64,000 nucleotides of DNA, from positions 5,952,001-6,016,000 of the forward strand of contig NZ_OZ245776.1 in assembly GCF_965227735.1 (NCBI RefSeq), read 5' to 3'. This document shows positions 16,996 through 25,510 of this stretch, one piece after another. The stretch is from Larkinella sp965227735 (GTDB lineage: Bacteria; Bacteroidota; Bacteroidia; Cytophagales; Spirosomataceae). The notes below the pieces were generated by a model. It made no database searches, was not told the DNA's origin, and was given only the letters and a program-made list of their open reading frames with translations. A program made the position numbers and the translations under genes. Numbering within the stretch: the first letter of the stretch is position 1; the number at the start of each line of letters is the position of its first letter.

Positions 16996-19443
16996 TTATT
17001 TTCTGATCACGGCCCCCAGTTCCCGCTCAAAAGCCGACATCAGCCGGTTCATCGTTTTGTCGATGACCGCATCGTTCAGCGTCTGCCCGGAATCCTGCAG
17101 GATGAAACTGACCGAATACGATTTTTTGCCCCGCTCCAGATTTTCGCCCTCATACACATCGAACACGTTCAGGTCCCGAAGCAGCTTCCGCTCGGTTTGG
17201 TAGGCCAGCCGACTGATTTGTGCGTAGGTGACGCCGGTATCCAGCACCAGCGATAAATCGCGCCGAACTTCCGGAAACCGCGACACCTCTTCGAAAACCA
17301 CTTTGGCGTTGTACAACTTCAACAGGTATTGCCAGTCGAAGTCCGCGTAAAAAACCGGAGTGTTTTTCAATTCAACCCGTTTCGTCAAACCCGCCTTTAC
17401 CAGACCCAACGAGACCAGCGGTTTTTTGTTCACCAGCAATGTCAAGCCATACTGGAAGATAGCCGGGTCAGCAGGTTGGTTATCAGTCGTTTTAACCCGA
17501 AACGAAGTTAAGACTTTCTGTACAACACCCGCAAGGTCGTGATAGTTTAAAGCCATTTCGCCGGAACGCTGGTTTCCGGTGAGCCAGCTTTCCGGTTGCA
17601 AACGCCCGGCCATCCAGATTCCCAGCCGGGGCCGTTCGAAAAACCGCTCGCCGTCGCGGCTGTAAGTCTTGCCAAACTCAAAAATTTTCAGGTCTTTCTG
17701 CCGCCGGTTGATGTTGTATACCAGCGTTTCCAGACCGGAGAACAGCAACGTCTGCCGCATCACTGACAACTCTTCACTCAACGGATTCAACAACTGCACA
17801 TCCGCGTTTGGCAAACTCGCCCGAATGGCTTCGTGGTAGGCCGGGCGGGTCAGCGAGTTGCTCAGGGTTTCGTAAAAACCGTTGGCTGCCAGAAGCTGGC
17901 TGGCGCGTTCCTGCAACTGATCGGGGTCGGTTTCGGGAAACTCCGACAAATAATCGGAGGAAAGATGGTCCGAAAGCGGAACGTTACCGAGTCCGTAAAT
18001 CCGCAGGATTTCCTCAATCACATCCACTTCCCGCTCCACATCGACGCGGTAGGGCGGCACCAGTGCTGTAAATCCCAGGTCGGTCTGGTCACTGATCTGA
18101 ATATCCAGACTTTCCAGAATCCGAATGATTTCGGCCCGGTCGATCGCAATGCCGATGAGCCGGTCAACATTCTTGTAGCGAATCGCTACGGTACGATCCG
18201 AAACCGGCGTAGGATAGAGGTCGATGATTTCTGAACTAACGGTGCCACCGGCCACTTCCTGAATCAGCAGAGCGGCCCGTTTGAGCGCAAAAACCGGCAT
18301 GTTTGGGTCCGTACCGCGTTCAAAGCGGAACGACGCATCGGTTTTCAGGCCGTGGTGTTGCGAGGTTTTCCGAATCCAGGCCGGACTGAAATACGCCGAT
18401 TCCAGAAAAATCCGGGTCGTCTGGGTTTTCACGCCCGATTGCTGACCGCCAAAAACACCCGCAATGCACATCGGTTCGTTGGCGTTGCAGATCATCAGGT
18501 CGTTGGCCGACAGCTTCCGTTCAACTCCGTCGAGCGTCACAAACGGCGTACCTTCGGCGACGGTTTTAACAATCACTTGATTCGGTCCGTCGCCACGGCC
18601 CGTAATTTGATCAGCGTCGAACGCGTGCAGCGGCTGGCCCAGTTCATGGCAGACGTAATTCGTTACATCGACAATGTTGTTGATCGGGTTCAGGCCGATG
18701 GCCCGCAGCCGCAGCTTCAGCCAGTCGGGCGACTCGCCAACGGTCAGACCGTCGATGGTCAACCCGGCGTAGCGGGGAGCGCCTTCCGGGCTTTCGACCG
18801 AAACAGAAATCGGCAGATTCTGATTGTCAATTTTAAACGCATCGACCGACGGCCATTGAACCGGTCGTTTCAAGACGGCTTTCAGATCGCGGGCCACGCC
18901 GAGGTGAGAGGCCGCGTCGGCACGGTTGGGCGTCAGTCCAATTTCAATCTGGTAGTCGGCTTCCAGGCCAAAATACTTGACCGCGGGCGTTCCGTTTGGC
19001 AGGTCGGTATCCAGCACCATCACCCCGGCGTGGGAGACACCCAGCCCGATTTCGTCTTCCGCGCAAATCATGCCTTCGGAAGCGGCACCCCGAATCTTCG
19101 CTTTTTTGATCGTGAACGGCTCTCCACTGACCGGGTGCAGGGTGGCACCCACCAGTGCAACGACCACTTTCTGACCGGCCCGTACATTGGGCGCACCGCA
19201 GACAATGTGCAAAGGCGCTCCCTGACCGGCATCGACCGTCGTCAGGCTCAGTTTATCCGCTTCGGGATGTTTTTCGCAAGTCAGCACTTCACCGATTACG
19301 ACCCCTTCCAAACCGCCCGGAACAGACTCTATTTTTTCGATACTTTCAACTTCTAAACCTGTATCGGTCAGAATTTTACCAACGTTTTCGGGGCTTTCAC
19401 TCAGGCTAATCAGTTGATTGAGCCAATTATAGGAAATCTTCAT
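16996..19443 (-). CDS. pheT: Phenylalanine--tRNA ligase beta subunit
   Basis: An 815-residue subunit of the alpha2-beta2 enzyme that charges tRNA-Phe. The N-terminal tRNA-binding (EMAP/OB) domain is at about 40-155 (VVIGEVLTCEKHPEADKLSL, VCGAPNVRAGQKV). The B3/B4 editing domain is at about 210-400 (INNIVDVTNYVCHELGQPLH, and SFRFERGTDPN). The B5 domain follows, then the catalytic-like core, and the C-terminal ferredoxin-fold anticodon-binding domain (FPEVRRDLSLVLD at about 720). Full family length, no breaks. pheS is not adjacent in this window. It heads the minus-strand set that runs to rny. Confidence 0.97.
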   Translation of the reverse strand: MKISYNWLNQLISLSESPENVGKILTDTGLEVESIEKIESVPGGLEGVVIGEVLTCEKHPEADKLSLTTVDAGQGAPLHIVCGAPNVRAGQKVVVALVGATLHPVSGEPFTIKKAKIRGAASEGMICAEDEIGLGVSHAGVMVLDTDLPNGTPAVKYFGLEADYQIEIGLTPNRADAASHLGVARDLKAVLKRPVQWPSVDAFKIDNQNLPISVSVESPEGAPRYAGLTIDGLTVGESPDWLKLRLRAIGLNPINNIVDVTNYVCHELGQPLHAFDADQITGRGDGPNQVIVKTVAEGTPFVTLDGVERKLSANDLMICNANEPMCIAGVFGGQQSGVKTQTTRIFLESAYFSPAWIRKTSQHHGLKTDASFRFERGTDPNMPVFALKRAALLIQEVAGGTVSSEIIDLYPTPVSDRTVAIRYKNVDRLIGIAIDRAEIIRILESLDIQISDQTDLGFTALVPPYRVDVEREVDVIEEILRIYGLGNVPLSDHLSSDYLSEFPETDPDQLQERASQLLAANGFYETLSNSLTRPAYHEAIRASLPNADVQLLNPLSEELSVMRQTLLFSGLETLVYNINRRQKDLKIFEFGKTYSRDGERFFERPRLGIWMAGRLQPESWLTGNQRSGEMALNYHDLAGVVQKVLTSFRVKTTDNQPADPAIFQYGLTLLVNKKPLVSLGLVKAGLTKRVELKNTPVFYADFDWQYLLKLYNAKVVFEEVSRFPEVRRDLSLVLDTGVTYAQISRLAYQTERKLLRDLNVFDVYEGENLERGKKSYSVSFILQDSGQTLNDAVIDKTMNRLMSAFERELGAVIRK

Positions 19444-19618
19444 ACAGCAACTGGAAAAAAGCCGCTCGAAGCGGGCCGATTCAAATGGAATCCCAAAGAT
19501 AGGAATTAGTGGTTAGTTGCTAGTATAATTAAGGGGAGTGATTTTATATTCGGGGTTCGCAAACCAGCCCCTTGACCGGGCAGAATGGGGCTTGCATTTG
19601 CAAAACTGGCCTGCCAAT

Positions 19619-20071
19619 CTACCTGGCAGGGGCCTCACTGACGAAGAAAATACTTAGGGTGATCGTGGCGCAGCCCTGCACGACACTCACAATTTTGGTG
19701 GATCGCTTTAGATGCTCCAGGGCGGGTGTTTCGTTGAAGGCAAAATCGAGGGGTGCGGTAAAAACCACGCCAAAGAGAATGATAAAGTAGAAAATAACTA
19801 CTCCCAGTGTCAATCGGTAATATGACCGACGAACGACAATGTCACGGCGTTTAGCCGATTGGGCCCGGGCAACCATCACGCCAAACATCAACGTCAGCGT
19901 GGGAAATACCTGTGGAATCAGCCAGTCCCAGGCTTCGTCGCTCTGGCCTGGATATTTATTCCCCACCAGGGTTTGAATGAAAAAAAGTAGTATTAAAACG
20001 GCGGTAGCAACCACCCATGTAACCGCCAGATTCTTTTGAGCATCTGATTTGGCAATTCGATCATTTTCCAT
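19619..20071 (-). CDS. Small polytopic membrane protein, last gene of the caspase operon
   Basis: A 150-residue protein with about four membrane helices: WVVATAVLILLFFIQTLVG, LIPQVFPTLTLMFGVMVA, LTLGVVIFYFIILFGVVF, and VSVVQGCATITLSIFFV. A basic stretch (RAQSAKRRDIVVRRSYYR) sits between helices two and three, likely cytoplasmic. I recognise no family. It begins five bases after the stop of the previous gene, so the two are surely co-transcribed. A GC-rich hairpin overlaps its stop. Confidence 0.72.
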   Translation of the reverse strand: MENDRIAKSDAQKNLAVTWVVATAVLILLFFIQTLVGNKYPGQSDEAWDWLIPQVFPTLTLMFGVMVARAQSAKRRDIVVRRSYYRLTLGVVIFYFIILFGVVFTAPLDFAFNETPALEHLKRSTKIVSVVQGCATITLSIFFVSEAPAR

Positions 20072-20076
20072 ATAAG

Positions 20077-21066
20077 TTACCGGCCTAAATTGGGGATAAA
20101 ATTAGATTTTGTCAGGTGTATTTGCCCGGAGTTCTTGCTTGGATCGACCGGACGGGCGTGGCCATTTTCGGGCTTCTGAAATTCATAAATCAGTGCCGTG
20201 ACGTGATAACCGCTTCCATAGGGTTGCCTGCCGATTGCCTCCGGCAGAAAATCTCCTCCCCGGTTGAGCCAAGCCTTCGCGGTGGGCAAGTCCGGTTCAG
20301 AGGAGCTGGGCGGAGTCATTACGTTGGTTACCAGAAAAGCCACTACCCGGAAATGGCCGGTTGCCGACGTAAAAAGAAGGCGCAGGTAATTGCCAAGATC
20401 AAACTTTCGGAGGGGCTGCACCTGCAACGACCAGCGTTCGGCCGGATCGGCTTTTGGTGCACCATCCGGCTCAATCTGCTCAATCTGGTTAACCATCGCG
20501 AAGCCGTTTGGAATGAGGTAATAAGAAGAACTTGGATAGTGGCTTTTTTGCAGGGCGGCCGAAAGCTGCTTGTCGACCTGCGAGAGCGTGCGGGCGGTTG
20601 CGAAATAGCGGTCTTCAAGGGTATACCGGGCGGAAGGTTGCGGAACCGGCCAGGGGAACATCGGCAGCGCGTTTTGATCGACGGTTTGGGCATCGCCCTT
20701 GTCATTTTCGATGGCGACTTGCTTCCCTTCACCGGTCACCAGATCAAATGAAAGGGCTACATCACCGGTCAATTGGAAAAAGGCGTAGGAGCGCACTGGC
20801 ATACCGGCGTAGGTAAACGTCAGCGTGTCTGTGCGCAGGATCAGCAATTCATATTTGCCAACCCCATCCGTCCGGGTGGTTTTGCCGGATTGTTGGGCTG
20901 ATATCAACACCCCGGCCCGCGGGTGGTAACTCGAATCGACGGTTCCTTTTACAATAACGAACTGCGTTGCACTGTCGGGCTGGACCTGTGCAGAAACGCT
21001 TCCGGCCAGTAGACTTATCAGAATTATTGCGTTTGTAATTATCTGAAAACCAAGTATTTTTTTCAT
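20077..21066 (-). CDS. Exported protein with carboxypeptidase-regulatory-like domain
   Basis: A 329-residue protein with a signal peptide (MKKILGFQIITNAIILISLL, cleavage near VSAQ). Residues 30-115 follow the carboxypeptidase D regulatory-like/CarboxypepD_reg pattern (IVKGTVDSSYHPRAGVLISA, TDGVGKYELLI, LTFTYAGM), typical of Bacteroidota outer-membrane and periplasmic proteins. The C-terminal 200 residues (from ARYTLEDRYF) are of unknown fold, with mixed strands near YLRLLFTSATGHFRVVAFLV. It follows the barrel gene by 30 bases. Confidence 0.72.
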   Translation of the reverse strand: MKKILGFQIITNAIILISLLAGSVSAQVQPDSATQFVIVKGTVDSSYHPRAGVLISAQQSGKTTRTDGVGKYELLILRTDTLTFTYAGMPVRSYAFFQLTGDVALSFDLVTGEGKQVAIENDKGDAQTVDQNALPMFPWPVPQPSARYTLEDRYFATARTLSQVDKQLSAALQKSHYPSSSYYLIPNGFAMVNQIEQIEPDGAPKADPAERWSLQVQPLRKFDLGNYLRLLFTSATGHFRVVAFLVTNVMTPPSSSEPDLPTAKAWLNRGGDFLPEAIGRQPYGSGYHVTALIYEFQKPENGHARPVDPSKNSGQIHLTKSNFIPNLGR

Positions 21067-21096
21067 CGATTGACGTTTTTTAAGTTCTGAACGTTT

Positions 21097-21984
21097 CTAG
21101 ATAATAGAGCGGATTCCCAGTGTAATCGTGTCGAAAGCACCGGAATTTTTCCCCAGCAGATACCGGGTATAAAAAACGTTGACGCCGATTCGCAGCGAAG
21201 GCTGAAACTGCAAACCCGCTCCGAGCTGGGTGCCGAAGGCGGTGAGCCGGGTAGATGTTTCGCCGGTTTTGCCAAACGACATTGCGTGGGTCATCACACC
21301 CAGCAGGCCAATGGTGGGCTTTAGCTGGTATTGCAACACCGCTGTGACTGGTAAGGATAACGATCCGGAAAGGTTATTTTTAGGAATGGCATACCCTATA
21401 CCCGCTTGGGCATAGAGATAAATATATGGACCCAGGTCAAAAACCGTCACCACCTGGAGCCGGAAGCCCGTCTGGCTTTCGCGCGGTTTGTAAATCGGTT
21501 GGTAAAGAAACCCCTGCACCACAAACTGGCGCGCATCCGGAATGCCTTTGGGCTTCCACCGAAACCGCGCTCCGAGGGTGTTGAAGGAACTGGCCTGCGA
21601 CAGTGCCGAGTCGCTACCGAACACTTTCCAGGGCGCAGAAGCCGGGTCGAGGTCTACTCGAAACCGGTTGTAGAGCAGGTCCAGGCCCAGGTTAAACCGG
21701 CCCGATTTAGATATACCGTAGGTGACCTGAAACAGGTCGCTGAAGGTGCTGACCCGCGCGTTGAGCTCTTCAGGACGGGATTCACCGTTGAAAAGCCGGT
21801 TTGCTGTCTGGAGCGCGGCTGTATTGTTGAGTTCGACATAGCCCTGGGGCAGCAGAACCGCCGATACCGTCGGATTTTGAAACGGTTCGGTATATAGGGA
21901 ATCGAGCCGTTGTCGGCGGCTTTGCTGTGCAAAACCGCTCGTAACCACCAGTAAACCTATACCGAAAACAAAGAGAATTTTCAC
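21097..21984 (-). CDS. Predicted outer-membrane beta-barrel protein
   Basis: A 295-residue protein with a signal peptide (MKILFVFGIGLLVVTSGFAQ). The mature part alternates short polar turns and amphipathic strands (GRFNLGLDLLYNRFRVDLD, FVVQGFLYQPIYK, YIYLYAQAGIGYAIPKNN, RIGVNVFYTRYLLGKN), ending GIRSII. This is the pattern of a transporter- or porin-like barrel. No conserved family was recognised. It lies 15 bases after the TIG lipoprotein gene in the caspase operon. Confidence 0.72.
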   Translation of the reverse strand: MKILFVFGIGLLVVTSGFAQQSRRQRLDSLYTEPFQNPTVSAVLLPQGYVELNNTAALQTANRLFNGESRPEELNARVSTFSDLFQVTYGISKSGRFNLGLDLLYNRFRVDLDPASAPWKVFGSDSALSQASSFNTLGARFRWKPKGIPDARQFVVQGFLYQPIYKPRESQTGFRLQVVTVFDLGPYIYLYAQAGIGYAIPKNNLSGSLSLPVTAVLQYQLKPTIGLLGVMTHAMSFGKTGETSTRLTAFGTQLGAGLQFQPSLRIGVNVFYTRYLLGKNSGAFDTITLGIRSII

Positions 21985-21999
21985 GGGCGCTTCTGGTTG

Positions 22000-22827
22000 T
22001 CACTGGCAATTGGTACAGGGTTTGAACTCGGCACAAAGCTGTGCGGGTTGCCCGTAAAATCCAGCAGGTGGATTGGGATAAGGGTTGCAAAGTTTGAGCG
22101 TCTGACCGTCTATAACCGAATACCCAATGAGGCTGCCGCCACTGTTCTTTTTTACCATATTACCCAGGTAGGTCGTTCCGTTCATAATCATGATAACCAT
22201 CCCCGTGTATTCCTGACTGTTCTTTTTCAACTCGAATTTCAGCGTTACCTTGTCGTTCGGGTACACCTCGTAGCTGGAACCCGAAATCTGCTCGACAGAA
22301 TAATATTTTTCACAGGTTGCCCCGGCGGGGGCACCGACGGGCACGGCGCGTGTCTGACGGCGATAAACCAGACAGGCGCCATTGAGACAGTACATAAACC
22401 ACTGCGGAGAACAGGCATCACTGTAGTAACCCTGCACCAAACTGCCGACGTTTACACCTACATTGTCGGCTGTTAATACTCCACTGGTGATCAGCGCCAT
22501 GTCCTTCCATTCGCCCTGCCCGTTCTGGTTGACTACGCAGATTTTGCCAGCAGTCGTACCCATCGGCACCTTGAAAGATAACTCGTCGGGAGCCGTGCGG
22601 ATGAAGTCACTGGCTGGAATCGTCGTATTGGCCAGTTTGACCGACGTGACGGTCAGAAAGTTTCGCCCTTTCAGTGTCAGGGCCGAACCCGGAATCAAAC
22701 CGTTTGGGATTGCGGTTGCAATAACGGCCAGCGGTTCGGCTGAATCGGAATCATTATCGCGGTCTTTACAGGTAGTGAGTCCGGTTAGCAAGCCGAAACA
22801 GAATAGTAAATGGTAGAGTGCTTTCAT
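22000..22827 (-). CDS. IPT/TIG-domain lipoprotein
   Basis: A 275-residue lipoprotein: signal MKALYHLLFCFGLLTGL with lipobox LTTC. After a short acidic linker an IPT/TIG immunoglobulin-like domain covers about 32-115 (ATAIPNGLIPGSALTLKGRN, then VPMGTTAGKICVVN). The C-terminal part is cysteine-rich (YSDACSPQWFMYCLNGACL, and CEKYYS near 195, ending AELCAEFKPCTNCQ), probably disulphide-bonded. It is the second gene behind the secreted caspase, 33 bases from it. Confidence 0.75.
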   Translation of the reverse strand: MKALYHLLFCFGLLTGLTTCKDRDNDSDSAEPLAVIATAIPNGLIPGSALTLKGRNFLTVTSVKLANTTIPASDFIRTAPDELSFKVPMGTTAGKICVVNQNGQGEWKDMALITSGVLTADNVGVNVGSLVQGYYSDACSPQWFMYCLNGACLVYRRQTRAVPVGAPAGATCEKYYSVEQISGSSYEVYPNDKVTLKFELKKNSQEYTGMVIMIMNGTTYLGNMVKKNSGGSLIGYSVIDGQTLKLCNPYPNPPAGFYGQPAQLCAEFKPCTNCQ

Positions 22828-22860
22828 AAAAGACGGTGAAATTTGTGGTTCTGGTTGGTT

Positions 22861-23808
22861 TTAGTAAGCTACGAAAAGAAAGCCGCCCTCGGCTTCGCTG
22901 GTAAACGTCAACTGCGGATTGTCTTTTGCGAGATGCGGTATCAGTTCAGAAACGGATACGGTTTTAGTCGTACTTCCGGTGGTTTCCGATAACATTTGCA
23001 GCAAACTTTTTGCAAACGGCGAATGCTCCCCTTTCCGCCCACTCCGCACTACGTCCAGGCTACCTGACGACAGGTACAGCCGGGTCTGGTCCTTTATGAC
23101 GCAGGAAAAATAAGCGTTCAGGTCTTTGCGCCATTCCTCGCAGGCGGTTGGCTTCAGTGGACCATCTCCGCCTGACCGTGAAGTGTGGCTGATGGCTCCT
23201 CCGTAGCAGGTATCCAGTATCAGCAGGATATGCTTGCACTTGTGCCGGTCTACCAGGCTTTTTAGATAAGCCATTGGGAAATAATTGTTTTGATCATCTT
23301 TGTCGGAATCCTTCATGATCAGGTACCCTTGCCCGTTGTCCTGTTCACCATGCCCCGAGATGTAGATCAGCAATTGTTCGTTCGATTGCCAGTTTCGCTT
23401 GTTTAGTTCCTGTAGTTTGATTTCAAGTTGGCGACGAGTCGCATTCAGAAGCAGGTCCGTCCGAAACCCAAACCGGTCTTTTAGGATTTTGCCGATTTCT
23501 GCAGCATCAAAGGTGGCGTCGGGCAGAGCCCGAAACCGCTTGTCGTCGTATTTCTCATTGGCAACCAGCAGAACATGGCTGTTCGGGCCCAGCCGCCGGT
23601 TCGAGAGCGGTTGGATATTGAAATGGTATGGGGGACTGGTGGTGCTGATCGCGGTCGAGTGCACGGGGGGGCGGGGTCCGGTTTTTCGGATATCAAACCG
23701 GAAGGGTGGACTGGTTGCCTCAAATTTCGAGGTCTGGGCGAAACCGGATTGCCCCTCCGTTAGCACCAGTAGCAAGCACAACTGAATTACCAGGAGTTGG
23801 ATCTTCAT
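22861..23808 (-). CDS. Secreted caspase-like peptidase (C14 family)
   Basis: A 315-residue protein started at the ATG at 23808, which gives the signal peptide MKIQLLVIQLCLLLVLTEGQ with cleavage near FAQ25. A duplicated short motif precedes the enzyme (TSPPFRFDI at 32 and TSPPYHFNI at 58). The caspase p20-like domain starts at HVLLVANEKYDDKRF (78). The catalytic His153 is in YISGHGEQD and Cys201 in ILLILDTCYGGA, the proper caspase dyad spacing. The signal sequence places the protease outside the cytoplasm. A frame extends upstream to 24000 but runs across the divergent gene's start. It leads a minus-strand operon of five genes. Confidence 0.88.
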   Translation of the reverse strand: MKIQLLVIQLCLLLVLTEGQSGFAQTSKFEATSPPFRFDIRKTGPRPPVHSTAISTTSPPYHFNIQPLSNRRLGPNSHVLLVANEKYDDKRFRALPDATFDAAEIGKILKDRFGFRTDLLLNATRRQLEIKLQELNKRNWQSNEQLLIYISGHGEQDNGQGYLIMKDSDKDDQNNYFPMAYLKSLVDRHKCKHILLILDTCYGGAISHTSRSGGDGPLKPTACEEWRKDLNAYFSCVIKDQTRLYLSSGSLDVVRSGRKGEHSPFAKSLLQMLSETTGSTTKTVSVSELIPHLAKDNPQLTFTSEAEGGFLFVAY

Positions 23809-23821
23809 ACCGGTCGATAAA

Positions 23822-23835
23822 AAGTTGTACAACTT
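23822..23835. promoter_or_regulatory. 14-base perfect palindrome in the divergent caspase promoter region
   Basis: AAGTTGTACAACTT is a perfect palindrome 14 bases from the caspase ATG, in the 104-base gap shared with the divergent gene at 23913. A weaker dyad, AGGAA and TTCCT separated by eight bases, lies at about 23861-23878. It is a candidate operator for coordinated control of both units. Confidence 0.45.
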
Positions 23836-23912
23836 GTAGATTCGATGTATTTCCTTCGATAGGAAATTATAAATTCCTGACTGATAAACGGTTAATCTAT
23901 TTATTGATCGGT

Positions 23913-24764
23913 ATGAAAAAGCTGTTTTGGGGAGGTCTTTCTCTCGTAATGATGACGCCGGTCTATGCCCAGCACATAGAACAGATTCGGGCTTTCGCAT
24001 CTGGAGATACCATCCTTATCTCGTATGATCTGGTGGGAGGATCACCCAGCCAATCCTATAAAATTCGCGCGTCCTGCTGGGATGGTATCGGAAAGACGGA
24101 GCTAAAGTCAATTCAGGGACTCACGGTCGTTCAACCGGGCCGCGATCACCAGCTCAAGTGGCGGGTTCTGGATGATATGGAAATCGGGCTGGTGGGCGAC
24201 TCGATTACGTTCACTCTGGCTGCGAGCGAATATACCCCGCCAATTGGTGGGTGGAATGATACGTCCCTGACAATTGAAGACCGGAAAGCAATTCTGATTA
24301 TGGATTTAACCAGTCAGATCGATGCGTATTTAAATGAAGTCTCCAACCAGGTAAAATTATTCAGCGATTATTCGGAGGGTGCTCTTACGAGTCGTCCTGC
24401 TGCCATCAAGCTCGACGAGCAACGCAGGCAACTGAATGCTGCTTACAACACACTTCTGAAAAACCGCCGAACCTTTGAACTGACTATTTACCGGCTTTGG
24501 AAAGACAACGCAAAAACGATAGCCGACGCTTTTTTCAGGACTACGCTGGATGAAATGCATGCGGAGTTCATACTGCCACTCAATGACGAAGTGATGAAAA
24601 AAATGAATGAATACAACACGTTCGGCGGTGAGAATTATAAAAGCAAGAAAATACTGAAAGAAATCCAAGATAGGGTCAAAGATCTAACCAAGCCAATGTT
24701 TGCCCACAAGATTAAAACTGCCCGGGATAATGCCAATGAGCTGTACAAAACGCTCAAGTTTTAA
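23913..24764 (+). CDS. Exported protein with beta-sandwich domain and helical C-terminus
   Basis: A 283-residue protein, started at the ATG at 23913 because it gives the signal peptide MKKLFWGGLSLVMMTPVYAQ. Residues 22-105 carry the same beta-sandwich pattern as the protein at 3132 (TILISYDLVGGSPSQSY, then LTVVQPGRDHQLKWRVLDD, and DSITFTLA). The remaining 170 residues are predicted helical and charged (IDAYLNEVSNQVKLFSDY, LDEQRRQLNAAYNTLLKNRR). This N-terminal module accompanies caspase and SUMF1-type genes in Bacteroidota. It is transcribed divergently from the caspase operon, sharing a promoter region with palindromes. Confidence 0.75.
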   Translation: MKKLFWGGLSLVMMTPVYAQHIEQIRAFASGDTILISYDLVGGSPSQSYKIRASCWDGIGKTELKSIQGLTVVQPGRDHQLKWRVLDDMEIGLVGDSITFTLAASEYTPPIGGWNDTSLTIEDRKAILIMDLTSQIDAYLNEVSNQVKLFSDYSEGALTSRPAAIKLDEQRRQLNAAYNTLLKNRRTFELTIYRLWKDNAKTIADAFFRTTLDEMHAEFILPLNDEVMKKMNEYNTFGGENYKSKKILKEIQDRVKDLTKPMFAHKIKTARDNANELYKTLKF

Positions 24765-24783
24765 GATTTTTACGACTCTAAAC

Positions 24784-25410
24784 TCAGTTTTCCTGATATT
24801 TCTCCCCCGCCCGAACCGCAACCGGAATCGTGTTTTCGGATGGTGGAAGTGGACAGGCATACTCGTGGTTGTAGGCGCAATACGGATTATAAGCTTCATT
24901 AAAATCGATCACCAGGCGGTTTTCCTTCACGTCGTCGGGACTGAAATCCAGGTAGCGCCCCCCGCCGTAAGTTTCCTTGCCACTCGTTTGGTCTTTGAAG
25001 AGAACCGACAGCGTATTGTCGTGTTTGAGCACCAGCAAACGGCACAACTCGTCGTTGATCGTAAAAACCGCATGGGCGTATTTTTCGTAGACTTCCTCGC
25101 TGCCGTCGGTAAGGGGAACCACCAGCTTCTTTTTGTCGGCAAAAGGCTCCAGCCGGGCCGAGACGCGGTAGGCCGGATCGGGGTTGAAATAAACCAGGCT
25201 TTTGAAGGAAGTTTTATCGGTAAACGGCGACTCGCTGCTCGTTCGGAAAAACTCCTCTTTGTCTTTCCGCTTCTGAAGCACTTCCAGACGATAGGACTCC
25301 GGATTGGTCACCGACGGCGTGTCGGTATTCCCCGCGTCGAAAAAAGAATAGTAGATGATCGCCAGCACAATCAGGAACAGCCCCACCAGCAAAAAACGAT
25401 TCCGAAGCAT
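24784..25410 (-). CDS. DUF1684 family protein
   Basis: A 208-residue protein with an N-terminal membrane anchor or uncleaved signal (FLLVGLFLIVLAIIYYSFFD). The DUF1684 core follows: KSLVYFNPDPAYRVSARLEP, LLVLKHDNTLSVLFKDQTSG, and the signature ETYGGGRYLDFSP with DFNEAYNPYCAYNHEYACPL. The conserved NPYCAYN and CPLPP strings are all there. The biochemical role of the family is not established. It converges on the gene at 23913. Confidence 0.88.
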   Translation of the reverse strand: MLRNRFLLVGLFLIVLAIIYYSFFDAGNTDTPSVTNPESYRLEVLQKRKDKEEFFRTSSESPFTDKTSFKSLVYFNPDPAYRVSARLEPFADKKKLVVPLTDGSEEVYEKYAHAVFTINDELCRLLVLKHDNTLSVLFKDQTSGKETYGGGRYLDFSPDDVKENRLVIDFNEAYNPYCAYNHEYACPLPPSENTIPVAVRAGEKYQEN

Positions 25411-25510
25411 AACAGGATAGTTTTGAACCGTGAAATTACAGATTCATAGCGTGTTTTTGCAGGAAAATTGCAGTAGTTTACCGCCAAATTGACGCGAGTA
25501 AAGGGAAAGT

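Noticed and set aside
18352..19356. A 334-codon open frame opposite pheT
   Set aside because: Antisense shadow of pheT; Arg/Gln/Val-rich product without domain character.
19605..19635. GC-rich hairpin (GGCCTGCC / GGCAGGGGCC) over the stop of the gene at 19619
   Set aside because: It overlaps coding sequence and has no U-tract, so I did not call a terminator.
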